A stretch of 64,000 nt of DNA from Plumapathes pennacea (taxonomy: Eukaryota; Cnidaria; Anthozoa; Antipatharia; Myriopathidae): contig OZ038471.1 of the NCBI GenBank assembly GCA_964036295.1, positions 10,806,184 to 10,870,183 of the forward strand, written 5' to 3'. Shown here piece after piece: positions 55,893-58,953 of this stretch. Position numbers and translations under genes: made by a program. Position 1 is the first letter of the stretch, and every line of letters begins with the position of its first letter. The notes below the pieces were generated by a model, which ran no database searches, was not told the origin of the DNA, and saw only the letters and a list, made by a program, of their open reading frames with translations.

Positions 55893-58800
55893 GTAATTGT
55901 TTTGCTACTGAGAATATATCAAACGTGTCAGTACCTCATTGTTGAAGTCTCTCGCGGTTTCAAAGTGCTCAAAAGCACCCATACAATGTACAACTATCCT
56001 CCCTCATGCTGTGTTCGGGTTGTGTATTGTGCTTGCTACTCAGTTCATGGTGGCAATTTCTGGTCCCTCCATTCGTTACCAAAAGTTAGTTAGACCATTA
56101 CATTTCTAGTTTTCCAGTTCTAAATCCACTTCATCAACTCAGTACAGATGCGTAAGCCTTTGTTTTGGTTCAAACGTATCTCAAATATGTTGATTTCAAA
56201 AAGTATTGGATTTCGTGTTAAGCATTTGCGCAATGCTATTGCACATTGAAAAGCGAGAGAGCATCCTATTGCTACCCTCGCACAGCTCGGGAATAATAAA
56301 GACGTGATTAAAAGGTAATTTATTGATACCAACAAGTAATTGTGCCTGGGTTGACGTTAGTTCATTAACATATTCGAAGTATAAAACCTTTATAAATTGT
56401 CTCAAACCAAGAAATATTTCAATAGTAAACTACTTCATTGATGTATAAATCGATTTTAAGGAACACTAAATTTGAGGTTATAGAAACTTTATTATCAGAT
56501 TGTAAAAGAGTAAAAGACAGAAACAGAAAAAAAAAAACGAAAAAAAATGACTAAAGGACAAAAACAAAGGAGGAAAGCTATATAACGAGAAGATAAATAA
56601 ACAAATTGTGCCAACTATACCGTTTCCAAGAGCAGTTCTGTAGTTTCGACGTCGTCATTTAGAACTGCAAGGTGCAGTGGAGTCATTCCATTTGTGGCCG
56701 GAATGCGTACAATATCAGGTTCATAGGCCACCACCATTCCCAAAGCTCTGCTTGCAATTAAAAACGGTGGATACTGCATGAATTATTTAATGTGATCCTA
56801 TCATAAACTAAAAGTATAAAATATACATTTTGCATCCTGTACTTTCGTCGAAGAATCGCACAAGATTATAAGTCCTTTTCATAATGAATAGGTATCGTAG
56901 TACTTACACTTTGAACCCATTCTTTATTGCCAAATGAAATGGATTTAGACCTTTATTATTGCACACGTGGAGGTTCACAGCTTCTGAGCTTAGCAGCAAG
57001 TTAACCATGGCGATGTCACCATTTCTGACGGCTTCGTGTAGGGGTGTGTCCCCCTTGACGTGCTGAAAAGATACATGCAGATCAAAAACTGCCCTCTTTT
57101 AATTAAATCAGACTTGCATAACAGCAAAGGAATGAGTGAAAGGATGAAAACTAAATAAAAGTAAAACTACAGCAGTACGATATTCTATATGTTATATGTT
57201 AGGATGGTAAACTCTACATGAGGTTCTTCAAACAAGAACTACAGCGTACTTTACCCCCCCCCCCCCCCCCCAAAAAAAAATACATTAGATTCAAACAATC
57301 GTCAGATTTAGAAAAAACATTTTGAATTAAGTAATATATGATGAAACTAGCTGAACTTGGGATTGCGACAGGGACCGATCGTCGACTTACACTATTGTAT
57401 TTCACATTGTGTTAAATTAAAAATTCAAAGTGAGACAATTTTCCCGATACAAATCCTTCGTACTTTTTGGCACTTGCTAGCTCAGTGCTTTACTACTAAA
57501 AGAAATCATTGACGGTACGTTTTATAGGTAGGCTGCATTCTTTTGTCACCAAGAACTTTTTCTACTCTGTTGTCGAGTAAAATAGATCCTAAGACTGTTC
57601 AACGATGAATACATGGAATATTTTTAAAAATACGGTATAGTTAGGAACCGTATTTAGGCCTACGCATCGCACATCAAATAACTCCAAGTGAACTTAGGTA
57701 TTCCCAACTGTTTTTGAAAACATAAAGCCATACACATTTTTTTAATGTCATGAACAAGACTGATGTATATTTATATGTAATAGGATTACATGCTGGACGA
57801 GGCCGCAGGCCGAGTCCAATTTAGCAGTCAGAGGAATTTTCGTATTCAATTATTTCCAAATAGGATAGCATGTACTCCTGTCATGTGTTAATTATATCGC
57901 ACACGACGAAATAAATATAGCAATTGCTCGACAGAATTGCACTTCTACACCCTGGCTTTTAGCACACTCGACAAGATTGCTCTTCTGCACGTCCTTCCTT
58001 TGAACTCGGCATATATTTTAGTCAGTACGCCGTCCAGTTCTTCAACGGGAATGTCCTCCAAGTCTCGTTCTTCTCCGCGTGCAAGTTTCACTCGTTGAAA
58101 AGGTTTAGCCTAGTTGACGTGCTTTTCTTGGTGTTTTTGTTTTGATTTTCTTCTCTCATCTTCTCCAAATCCCCTTCCGACATATTTGGAACCTGCTGGA
58201 ACTTCTTCACTAAATTACTCGTTAAACATCCCAAACTTCAAACTCTGCCATTTTTGTAAAATACTCATTTCGGCTTTGCTGCGTGTACACGTCAACATTG
58301 AACACAGACGTGCGCTGATTAGTTCAGTTTTCATTTTCATTGATTTCTAAGCATTTTCATTGGCTGAGTCCAACTGCCCCAATTATTCTCAAATTGGATA
58401 CGCAAGTTTTTCTGAGGAAAAAATGTTATGTAAAACTGTCCAAATTAATCCCAATTTGGATAATTTAAAAAATTAAGAATACAATGGTTGCTTGTATAGA
58501 ATTTCGATTTGTACAATATAATTAGTACGTTAGTTGTAAGTTTAAAGTAACGGAGTACCACAGGAATACATTATAAAGTTATGTATATCATTCAGGGTCA
58601 TTATTTCATCTATTCGTATGACTATGACCAAGCCTTGCATCTAGTGATTAAAGAGCAAAACTAACAAGTTACTCTTGAGATTGATTAGCAAATATACATA
58701 TATTCGTTAAATAGATCCATTGAACGGAACATGGCAGTTACAAATTGTGGTGTTAAATTGTGTAATTTGGTAATGTTTTATTACGTATACCTGCACGTTT

Positions 58801-58953
58801 ACGTTGCACCCTTTCTGAATAAGCACATTTGCACATTCGTGATTATGTCTTTCTACAGCTATGTGCAGTGGAGTAGTCATTGCAGAGTTTCTGTCGTCGT
58901 CAATTTTTGCACCACATGTCAGCAAAAAGCTGGCAGTCATAGCCTTGAAATCT
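516..58953 (-). CDS. Mind-bomb-like multi-module SH3/ankyrin gene (spliced, incomplete at 5' end)
   Basis: Minus-strand gene assembled from 23 exons listed separately, with a possible tiny terminal exon at 209-197. All introns are GT-AG and all phases join without a break, giving about 1,024 codons in this window. It contains two complete blocks of an SH3-like domain plus about eight ankyrin repeats, and the end of an earlier block. The SH3-like domain (motif F-x-x-GD-x-V with a second half beginning T-[LV]-D-[RK]-VG) resembles the last MIB/SH3_15 repeat of Mind bomb proteins, and ankyrin repeats follow it as in MIB. MIB proteins are cytoplasmic E3 ubiquitin ligases acting on Notch ligands, but the RING fingers and MIB/HERC2-ZZ domains that define ligase activity are not visible, so that function is not claimed. 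The 5' end lies beyond 58953 or off the window. Alternative reading: tandem paralogous genes whose end exons I missed; the phase-compatible junctions and lack of internal start or stop exons argue against that. Confidence 0.8.
1228..1356 (-). CDS. Block 3 exon: last ankyrin repeat
   Basis: 129 nt, phase 0 at both ends, donor GTAAGA. It encodes NETPLQLAMTKKFEAMADLL then LERGATLQEAQL. It occupies the place of the longer 177- and 189-nt exons of blocks 1 and 2 but lacks their linker. If the donor were skipped, the frame would stop at 1186. The in-frame exon at 610 supports splicing. Confidence 0.82.
1567..1693 (-). CDS. Block 3 exon: ankyrin repeats
   Basis: 127 nt, phase 2 in and phase 0 out, donor GTGAGT. 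It encodes GLTALHLAVLSNRREVVQLL ending LQT. Same length as the block 1 exon 56747-56621. Confidence 0.87.
1694..2730. other. Intronic sequence without recognised features
   Basis: AT-rich intron sequence downstream (in gene sense) of the fold-back region. I see no exon, RNA gene or clear repeat in it. Confidence 0.5.
2880..3170. repeat. Dispersed repeat related to 12340-12480
   Basis: Shares stretches such as TTGTTGACACAGCATGACG and an AAAACTACTT end with 12340-12480 in the same orientation. Open frames across it have no protein features I recognise. Ends are undefined. Confidence 0.5.
3207..3475 (+). mobile_element. tRNA-derived SINE
   Basis: The head has tRNA-like RNA polymerase III boxes (A box near TGGCCAAGTGG, B box GGTTCAAGTCC) and a tRNA-Ser-like anticodon loop. 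A second B-box-like segment (GAGTTCAAATCC) leads to GGCCACAC, which pairs with GTGTGGCC at the start. The body ends in a T-rich tail after GAGACTTAAATAAAGTG. The body recurs at 46189-46371, which identifies it as a mobile repeat and not a tRNA gene. Confidence 0.8.
4750..5244. mobile_element. Mariner-type MITE (family 2), interrupted
   Basis: TIRs begin CAATCAGTAACAAAAG and end with the inverse. The element matches 6908-7156 closely but contains an extra 236 bp (4857-5092) flanked by a 6-bp duplication GGCCTG. The interior has CCCCTCC/GGGGAGG stretches facing each other. Confidence 0.8.
4857..5092. mobile_element. 236-bp insertion inside a MITE with 6-bp target duplication
   Basis: GGCCTG at 4851-4856 and 5093-5098 brackets this segment. 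The related MITE at 6908-7156 has a single GGCCTG and no insert. This is a dated, nested insertion. No strong TIR is visible in the insert, so its class is unknown. Confidence 0.7.
5245..6907. other. Intronic sequence with a small hairpin
   Basis: Mostly featureless AT-rich intron. A short inverted repeat, CACGAGTAACC repeated twice at 5768-5788, faces its near-perfect complement at 5831-5851. Open frames here show no protein features. Confidence 0.5.
6908..7156. mobile_element. Mariner-type MITE (family 2)
   Basis: Uninterrupted copy of the element at 4750-5244, with TIRs CAATCAGTGACAAAAG and inverse. About 249 bp. It serves as the empty-site reference for the insertion in the other copy. 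Confidence 0.8.
7157..8452. other. Intronic sequence without recognised features
   Basis: I see no exon, RNA gene or clearly bounded repeat here. Confidence 0.5.
8453..10373. mobile_element. Long-TIR fold-back element
   Basis: The ends are mirror images (GCGTTGCCAGTGAGCTCAC at the left and its inverse at the right), and the inverted similarity continues for several hundred bases on each side. Shared landmarks include AAACTAAAATGGAAAGTAGGGAC, CAACCTTTAAGAAGCAA (inverse at left) and GAAAGCGAGGAATGTAACA. A mariner-type MITE is nested in the left arm (8810-9062). Related ends occur at 21113, 40228 and 43402. No transposase frame is recognisable. Confidence 0.7.
8810..9062. mobile_element. Mariner-type MITE (family 1)
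   Basis: TIRs CAATCCTGGCCAAAAGT and inverse, flanked by TA on both sides as expected for Tc1/mariner targets. The second copy is at 35955-36202 in the opposite internal orientation. The centre carries CCCCTCCCCCC and its complement, which could pair. Confidence 0.85.
10385..11130. repeat. Inverted partner of 9330-9850 in the fold-back family
   Basis: Reads as the reverse complement of 9330-9850 with moderate divergence, including landmarks such as the GTGTGCTGATTCGTAACCCAG end. Together with the 8453-10373 element it makes a composite of opposed arms. Confidence 0.65.
11131..12340. other. Intronic sequence without recognised features
   Basis: No exon or bounded repeat seen. The last part borders the dispersed repeat shared with 2880-3170. 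Confidence 0.45.
12735..12889 (-). CDS. Block 3 exon: ankyrin repeats
   Basis: 155 nt, phase 0 in and phase 2 out, consensus donor GTAAGT. It encodes GNTPMHYAINQEKDAIMLAI followed by GSNIFHEAVESLNN. Same length as block 1 exon 57062-56908. The next intron is about 11 kb and is filled mainly with fold-back and TIR elements. Confidence 0.87.
13455..13620 (-). CDS. Block 3 exon: ankyrin repeats (166 nt)
   Basis: 166 nt, phase 2 in and phase 0 out. It encodes a helix ending LLDHKADVDVN and then LTPLHYAVLSNNEEATKVLI. Same length and phase as exon 39799-39634, with clear residue similarity. Donor GTAACT. Confidence 0.87.
15350..16622 (+). mobile_element. Non-LTR retrotransposon, 5'-truncated (Jockey/CR1-like reverse transcriptase)
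   Basis: The plus-strand translation contains VPQGSVLGPLLFLIYMNDM and then FADDT, the reverse transcriptase B and C motifs, followed by L-N-x-x-K-T and the YLG and AAPNTWN motifs typical of the C-terminal part of these elements. At least two frame changes (near 15672 and 15965) break it. It starts mid-reverse-transcriptase, so it is 5'-truncated. It ends in a short CTATCTATCTC-type tail after the stop at 16329. It is antisense to the host gene, in the 3.2-kb intron before the 41-nt exon. Confidence 0.85.
16836..16876 (-). CDS. Block 3 micro-exon: ankyrin helix (41 nt)
   Basis: 41 nt, phase 0 in and phase 2 out, with a long polypyrimidine tract before the acceptor and a consensus donor GTAAGT. 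It encodes NEVGLFPLHLSAA and the first two bases of a Gln codon. It was found by predicting, from block 2, that a phase 0-to-2 exon must lie between 26378 and 13620. It joins in frame to both neighbours. It sits between introns of about 9.5 and 3.2 kb. Confidence 0.78.
16990..17700 (+). mobile_element. L1-like LINE, piece 1 (reverse transcriptase)
   Basis: Translation shows IKNWRPISLINVDTKIASKV, then an A-box region (TIDFEIAFNSLNH), the GVRQGDPLSSLLFIL motif and FADDM, the reverse transcriptase core of L1-type elements. There is a frameshift near 17290, and the left end lacks the endonuclease. The sequence breaks abruptly near 17700, just after FADDM, and LINE coding resumes near 20390. Confidence 0.85.
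17701..20389. mobile_element. Insertion 1 in the L1-like LINE: mixed repeats
   Basis: Foreign sequence between LINE pieces 1 and 2. It includes a poly-C tract followed by GGGGGAGGGTACTCCC (18176-18210), a repeat family also seen at 21220-21400 and 32110-32395, and the GTGTGCTGATTCGTAACCCAG end of the fold-back family near 20329-20349. Open frames inside it have no recognised domains. Confidence 0.6.
20390..21112 (+). mobile_element. L1-like LINE, piece 2 (post-reverse-transcriptase region)
   Basis: Shifted plus-strand frames encode the region after reverse transcriptase, with landmarks FAIPKFVYSSS, NKELYNFI, EHGGLKMLDIECMIKAQRII and LSPSQLFALMGVV. Several stops and frameshifts mark it as dead. 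It ends at the start of a fold-back-family element near 21113. Confidence 0.75.
21113..25139. mobile_element. Insertion 2 in the L1-like LINE: fold-back family plus 1.2-kb TIR/hairpin element
   Basis: Begins with the fold-back family end (GATGAGCTCG, GGGTCGAGACCAG), contains the GGGGGTACTC repeat (21220-21400), arms similar to 8453-11130, and the hairpin element starting at 23786. I see no host exon in this stretch. Confidence 0.6.
23786..25120. mobile_element. Hairpin-headed element, copy 1
   Basis: Starts with a 156-bp hairpin (23794-23949; CTTATTAACC facing GGTTAATAAG, with GGCCATAAGGCGAC arms inside). About 1.1 kb of sequence follows that recurs, reverse-complemented, at 50556-51755. The far end has GCGGTCCGTACAGTAAGTTATGG-type repeats that echo the hairpin. 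No coding potential recognised. Confidence 0.75.
25140..26090 (+). mobile_element. L1-like LINE, piece 3 (C-terminal region and 3' end)
   Basis: Translation includes LLDISKILYSKF, DKYPSLSVEWKKIYSLAFNV and the Cys/His motif YCTFCNNEEKSLEHFFF, the CCHC-like C-terminal motif of L1-type ORF2 proteins, then KTNPSLDVFKAKL and a stop near 25800. An A-rich tail lies near 26066-26090. Frameshifts occur near 25230 and 25490. Confidence 0.82.
26378..26485 (-). CDS. Block 3 exon: ankyrin repeat
   Basis: 108 nt, phase 0 at both ends, donor GTAAGA. It encodes a near-canonical repeat: GFTALHLACSSGLSTVVKIL followed by LDHGANSKLP. The intron that follows is about 9.5 kb and contains the split L1-like element. 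Confidence 0.88.
26796..27005. mobile_element. 210-bp MITE with 23-bp perfect TIRs
   Basis: 26796-26818 and 26983-27005 are perfect inverted copies (TTATTATATACATACTGAGA and three more bases). Internal sub-repeats GCGAACGACG... face each other. Intronic. Confidence 0.85.
27017..27153. repeat. Hairpin element adjacent to the 210-bp MITE
   Basis: CATGGAAAGTGC (27017-27028) faces GCACTTTCCATG (27142-27153). Inside, TATCATAAAAC faces GTTTTATGATA. It lies 11 bp after the preceding MITE. Confidence 0.7.
27203..27735. mobile_element. Harbinger-like MITE rich in GCAACATGTTGC motifs
   Basis: Ends read AGCCCTGGCTAAACGGATGCAAC and the approximate inverse GTTGCAGCCGTTTGGCAAGGTCTT, with TTA on both flanks, consistent with the 3-bp TWA target of PIF/Harbinger elements. 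The interior contains many palindromic GCAACATGTTGC units. Confidence 0.6.
27838..27968 (-). CDS. Block 3 exon: linker into ankyrin repeats
   Basis: 131 nt, phase 1 in and phase 0 out, donor GTGAGT. It encodes an acidic linker and a degenerate ankyrin helix pair (LTNIRKILQKKPEL). Counterpart of 45418-45285. Confidence 0.83.
28679..28853 (-). CDS. Block 3 exon: SH3-like domain, second half
   Basis: 175 nt, phase 0 in and phase 1 out. It begins TLDRVGKVSKVNKKGKVEVI, and the domain ends near YHPNALIFVS. A proline- and glutamate-containing tail follows. The 178-bp intron upstream splits the SH3-like domain at the same residue as in block 2 (before T-[LV]-D-[RK]-VG). Confidence 0.88.
29032..29166 (-). 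CDS. Block 3 exon: SH3-like domain, first half
   Basis: 135 nt, phase 0 at both ends. It contains FHMGDIVKVNHDLEVVSSLQ followed by W-x-x-A-M-E-K. This closely follows the pattern of the terminal SH3 repeat of MIB proteins (F-x-VGD-x-V, D-L-E, L-Q, W-x-x-x-M). Of the two SH3 copies seen, this is the less diverged. Confidence 0.88.
30031..30270. mobile_element. TIR element (GGCC-AATTTTTTAAA ends)
   Basis: GGGGCCAATTTTTTAAAT at the left faces GTTTAAAAAATCGGCCCG at the right. A partial further end (AAAAAATTGGCCCG) is at 38350-38364. Interior pieces GGTTTAGACC and AAACCAGGTCTAA are also opposed. Confidence 0.65.
30572..30760 (-). CDS. Block 2 exon: last ankyrin repeat and Ser-rich linker
   Basis: 189 nt, phase 0 at both ends. 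It begins GMCDIHARGCDNRTALAIAS, continues as a helix, then a Ser/Pro-rich linker (VPSLSSSNSPGKASMAE). Its donor GTAGGA is phase-compatible with the SH3 exon at 29166. The last-repeat-to-SH3 junction is therefore repeated just as between blocks 1 and 2. Confidence 0.85.
31748..32041. mobile_element. TIR element (ACTAGAAATACGATA ends)
   Basis: ACTAGAAATACGATA near 31749 faces TATCGTATTTCTAGT near 32041. The same end with its neighbouring GCAGATACCCCCTCGCTCT occurs at 46060-46099, and interior sequence (GATGGCGA, AAATTTCGAGATGG) recurs near 47460-47500 and 49655-49710. Confidence 0.6.
32110..32395. repeat. GGGGGTACTC-type repeat with short internal tandem units
   Basis: Shares a GTGTGCCGCC core and CAAAATATCTGATTTACTATAC-like units with 21220-21400. 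Units of the form TATACCCTATTT(C/A)AGACCTGA are repeated three to four times. It ends in a poly-C tract (about 32380-32394). Confidence 0.7.
32396..34180. other. AT-rich intronic sequence
   Basis: No exon, RNA gene or bounded repeat identified. A poly-G tract is at 33622-33634. A 78-codon minus-strand open frame at 34142-33906 shows no known motif and may belong to the Arg/Glu-rich element next to it. Confidence 0.45.
34388..34774 (-). pseudogene. Arg/Gln/Glu-rich coiled-coil ORF remnant (transposon-associated)
   Basis: 128 codons from ATG at 34774 to a TGA at 34388. They consist of imperfect R-x-x-RR-x-x-x-R-x-RR-x-x-ET-type repeats (for example RLQKRREQERLRRTRETSQQ). Coding-like sequence continues past the stop (RRHNETSGETARRLHAQNEA) and then shifts frame, ending at a GTAAGA splice-donor-like site near 34190. 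A related but shorter ORF is at 47356-47075. From memory such repeats occur in invertebrate transposon-linked proteins; the family is not identified. Confidence 0.55.
34851..35090. repeat. Short direct repeats before the Gypsy remnant
   Basis: TTCTGTTCCGATGTTTTACCCAGCAA-type unit occurs near 34934 and 34981. A GGTCGGT(C)CGTGAAATACAGACATTTCAA unit occurs near 34853 and 35029. Two tandem or duplicated units of about 45 and 175 bp spacing. Origin unclear. Confidence 0.6.
35140..37460 (+). mobile_element. Ty3/Gypsy LTR retrotransposon remnant
   Basis: In order on the plus strand: a zinc-knuckle fragment (CPAFGKTCMKCGK, near 35206), an aspartic-protease-like motif in which the usual D-T-G reads D-T-D (near 35276), the N-terminal part of reverse transcriptase (LRLCIDPMGLNKA, near 35802), an RNase H fragment (about 36360-36530), an integrase zinc-binding segment (36572-36760) and an integrase core fragment ending in a PQSNGL-E motif (near 37048). 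The reverse transcriptase catalytic motif is missing, and there are many stops and frameshifts. A mariner-type MITE is inserted at 35955-36202. No LTR pair was recognised. The element is dead. It lies antisense in the 7.3-kb intron after exon 38233-38101. Confidence 0.82.
35955..36202. mobile_element. Mariner-type MITE (family 1) inside the Gypsy remnant
   Basis: Same TIRs (CAATCCTGGCCAAAAGT) and TA flanks as 8810-9062, with the interior inverted relative to that copy. It interrupts the reverse transcriptase region, so it arrived after the Gypsy element. Confidence 0.85.
37497..37523. repeat. Poly-A tract
   Basis: About 25 consecutive A within the decayed 3' part of the Gypsy region. Confidence 0.9.
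38101..38233 (-). CDS. Block 2 exon: ankyrin repeats
   Basis: 133 nt, phase 2 in and phase 0 out. It encodes MMPLHLACLKRHSGVANILL followed by the DT end shared with the ET/QT ends of the block 1 and block 3 counterparts. Donor GTAAGT. The following intron (about 7.3 kb) holds the Gypsy remnant and an Arg/Glu-rich ORF remnant. Confidence 0.87.
38841..38986 (-). CDS. Block 2 exon: ankyrin repeats
   Basis: 146 nt, phase 0 in and phase 2 out, consensus donor GTAAGT. It encodes GSTALHEAVGADKNDIVKAL and then GLNAFHLAVLNGNE. It is equivalent to the 155-nt exons of blocks 1 and 3, and the GLN-FHLA core is also present in block 1. Confidence 0.87.
39634..39799 (-). CDS. Block 2 exon: ankyrin repeats (166 nt)
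   Basis: 166 nt, phase 2 in and phase 0 out, coding for 55 full residues including ATPLHLAVLCSNVATVNVLL. It is exactly the same length as the block 3 exon 13620-13455 and 3 nt longer than block 1 exon 58953-58791. It is a good anchor for aligning the three blocks. Confidence 0.87.
40051..40115 (-). CDS. Block 2 small exon: ankyrin helix
   Basis: 65 nt, phase 0 in and phase 2 out. It encodes a short stretch ending GLSPLHHAAIG. It supplies the first helix of the repeat completed by the 166-nt exon at 39799. The block 3 counterpart is reduced to 41 nt (16876-16836). Confidence 0.8.
40228..40390. repeat. Fragment of the fold-back family
   Basis: GACTGGCGTTGCCAGTGAGC end plus about 130 bp matching the start of the 8453-10373 element (AAACTAAAATGGAAAGTAGGGAC). 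It lies in the 1-kb intron between exons 41259-41143 and 40115-40051. Confidence 0.7.
41143..41259 (-). CDS. Block 2 exon: ankyrin repeat
   Basis: 117 nt, phase 0 at both ends. It encodes GLTGLHIASKVGAVGAVEVL and ends in the ankyrin turn GASIDAK. The donor is GTTTGT, off-consensus at +3 and +4, but no other site fits the frame. Counterpart: 26485-26378 (108 nt). Confidence 0.83.
41805..43402. mobile_element. Fold-back family copy with internal tandem duplication
   Basis: Begins GGGTCGAGAATCAGCACACGG and ends with the GAGCTCACTGGCAAGGCCAGTC family end. About 500 bp (41920-42440) is repeated in tandem at 42450-43080 with high similarity, including AAACAAATGTTTGATGGATACC and CTTTATGCTTTACTCTGTACATGACA. 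It is in the intron before exon 41259-41143. Confidence 0.75.
43489..43589. repeat. Palindrome with 41-bp perfect arms
   Basis: 43489-43529 and 43549-43589 are perfect inverse copies. The 19-bp centre itself contains TCGTC and GACGA. It directly abuts the TIR element at 43596. Confidence 0.9.
43596..44565. mobile_element. 970-bp TIR element
   Basis: TIRs of 23 bp: 43596-43618 (TTATTATACAACTCCCTTAG...) and its inverse at 44543-44565. Near the right end TACGGCTGTATCTTTTTTACG echoes the arm of the neighbouring palindrome, so the two are probably one family. No recognisable transposase; small open frames inside lack motifs. Confidence 0.75.
44952..45268. mobile_element. MITE with GAGC(G/C)G...TCGGATGACTGTCGAAA ends
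   Basis: Left end TAGAGCGGTTCTCGGATGAC and right end GTCATCCGAAAACGGCTCTA are mirror images, with TA at both borders. The interior is rich in AACCAAAAC/GGTTTTGG. Relatives at 60249-60475 (left end kept) and 62990-63229 (right end kept). It lies 16 bp from the splice-donor edge of exon 45418-45285. Confidence 0.85.
45285..45418 (-). CDS. Block 2 exon: linker into ankyrin repeats
   Basis: 134 nt, phase 1 in and phase 0 out. It encodes a polar linker and then a degenerate ankyrin helix pair (ITFFRAVSMCHKSSIRNILD). Its counterpart at 27968-27838 is 131 nt with the same phases. A TIR element (44952-45268) ends 16 bp downstream of the exon in the sense direction, leaving the donor GTAAAT intact. 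Confidence 0.8.
46102..46188 (+). repeat. 87-bp direct repeat, copy 1, flanking SINE fragment
   Basis: Starts TTGATTGGACTTTTACTTTA and ends GAAGTCAA. It is repeated at 46372-46457 with a single 1-nt length difference (GCAAATCC versus GCAATCC). Confidence 0.9.
46189..46371 (+). mobile_element. SINE fragment
   Basis: Matches the body of the SINE at 3207-3475 from GGTAGCCCTGAGTTCAAATC to the GAGACTTAAATA..GTGATTTATT tail. It lacks the tRNA-like head. It lies exactly between two copies of an 87/86-bp direct repeat. Confidence 0.85.
46372..46457 (+). repeat. 86-bp direct repeat, copy 2, flanking SINE fragment
   Basis: Second copy of the 46102-46188 segment. Together they look like a very long target-site duplication or a recombination scar. 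Confidence 0.9.
47075..47356 (-). pseudogene. Arg-rich coiled-coil ORF remnant, relative of 34774-34388
   Basis: 93 codons, ATG at 47356, with the repeat pattern RNRETIKQRQIRLEKRRQTC also seen in the ORF at 34774-34388 (ET-x-x-QR-x-x-x-LE-RRRQT). It ends soon after. It lies next to sequence shared with the ACTAGAAATACGATA TIR family (46060-46099 and 47460-47500), so it may be cargo of a larger member of that family. Confidence 0.5.
47580..48900. other. Intronic sequence without recognised features
   Basis: No exon or bounded repeat seen. A short TATG/TACG microsatellite-like stretch lies near 48838-48866. Confidence 0.45.
48912..49065 (-). CDS. Block 2 exon: SH3-like domain, second half
   Basis: 154 nt, phase 0 in and phase 1 out. 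It begins TVDKVGTVIDISFDGRITCY and contains WFSPSLLELV, matching the VG-x-V strand and the W/Y-F-x-P-x-x-L end of the MIB SH3 repeat. The donor is GTGTAT, weaker than most in this gene but required by phase for the next exon. It matches the 175-nt exon 28853-28679. Confidence 0.8.
49476..49559 (-). CDS. Block 2 exon: SH3-like domain, first half
   Basis: 84 nt (28 codons), phase 0 at both ends, consensus donor GTAAGT. It encodes RKLFKIGDRVCMTSQRARML and a short tail ending VQL. The F-K-I-G-D-R-V motif is the opening beta strand of MIB-type SH3 repeats. The domain is completed by the next exon. The block 3 counterpart (29166-29032) is longer because it carries extra N-terminal and loop residues. 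Confidence 0.82.
50556..51755. mobile_element. Hairpin-headed element, copy 2 (inverted)
   Basis: Reverse-complement relative of 23786-25120. It includes the hairpin at 51597-51752 (CTTATTAACC facing GGTTAATAAG) and matching landmarks such as GATCGCAAATGATTACTCGAAAAG (inverse in copy 1). Divergence is moderate, with small indels. Confidence 0.75.
51852..52382. mobile_element. 531-bp TIR element with 54-bp perfect TIRs
   Basis: 51852-51905 and 52329-52382 are perfect inverse copies (CTTAAAGTGCCTATAAACCT...). Beyond them the inner ~40 bp are imperfectly opposed (AAAGAAACTCCGTTCCGAAGCG facing CGCTTTGGAGCGGAGTTTCTTT). Intron between exons 53053 and 49559. Confidence 0.9.
53053..53229 (-). CDS. 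Block 1 exon: last ankyrin repeat and linker to SH3
   Basis: 177 nt, phase 0 at both ends. It opens with GLCDIKAQDSSGKSATDLA, a final ankyrin half-repeat, then a Ser/Thr-rich linker ending SPTGK. The block 2 counterpart begins GMCDIHARGCDNRTALAIA. Its donor is phase-compatible with the SH3 exon at 49559, which makes the join between blocks 1 and 2 possible. Confidence 0.83.
53330..54000. repeat. Fold-back family fragment
   Basis: GGGTCGAGAATCAGCACACAG at the left faces ACCGTGTGCTGATTTTTGACCC at the right, the same end motif as in the 41805-43402 and 9330-11080 copies. Confidence 0.65.
54590..54890. repeat. Imperfect inverted repeat (CATTCCAAAATGGCCGCC ends)
   Basis: ACCTCATTCCAAAATGGCCGCC near 54610 faces GGCGGCCATTTTGGAATAAGGT near 54860. 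GAGTCCAGCTACATGGAAACGAGG faces CCTCGTTTCTATGTAACTCGAC. It is probably a MITE. Confidence 0.65.
55585..55690. repeat. Small hairpin element (GCCGAATATGGAATGAT arms)
   Basis: AACAATTATTCTGCTCGGGCTTGCCGAATATGGAATGAT-like left arm (55585-55624) faces ATCATTCCATATTCGGCGCG...AATAATCGTT at the right. No coding content. Confidence 0.7.
55817..55893. repeat. (ATT)n microsatellite
   Basis: About 25 uninterrupted ATT/TTA units. Confidence 0.95.
56621..56747 (-). CDS. Block 1 exon: ankyrin repeats
   Basis: 127 nt, phase 2 in and phase 0 out. It encodes a repeat containing GMTPLHLAVLNDDVETTELL. Identical in length to the block 3 counterpart (1693-1567) and 6 nt shorter than the block 2 counterpart (38233-38101). 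Only 160 bp of intron separate it from the preceding exon. Confidence 0.87.
56908..57062 (-). CDS. Block 1 exon: ankyrin repeats
   Basis: 155 nt, phase 0 in and phase 2 out, with a consensus donor GTAAGT. It encodes GDTPLHEAVRNGDIAMVNLL and then a second half-repeat GLNPFHLAIKNGFK, completed in the next exon. It has the same length and phase as the exon at 12889-12735. Confidence 0.87.
57063..58790. other. Intronic sequence with poly-C tract
   Basis: No exon recognised. A poly-C run followed by poly-A is at 57255-57279. Confidence 0.5.
58791..58953 (-). CDS. Block 1 exon: ankyrin repeats (equivalent of the 166-nt exon)
   Basis: First visible exon, 163 nt, entered at phase 2 and left at phase 0 (donor CAG/GTATAC). 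It encodes an ankyrin helix pair with the signature TTPLHIAVERHNHECANVLI and ends in CNVNVQ. It aligns with the exons at 39799-39634 and 13620-13455, which share length, phase and the T-PLH-AV core. Its phase-2 entry requires a further upstream exon, which I could not find between 58954 and 64000. Confidence 0.85.
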
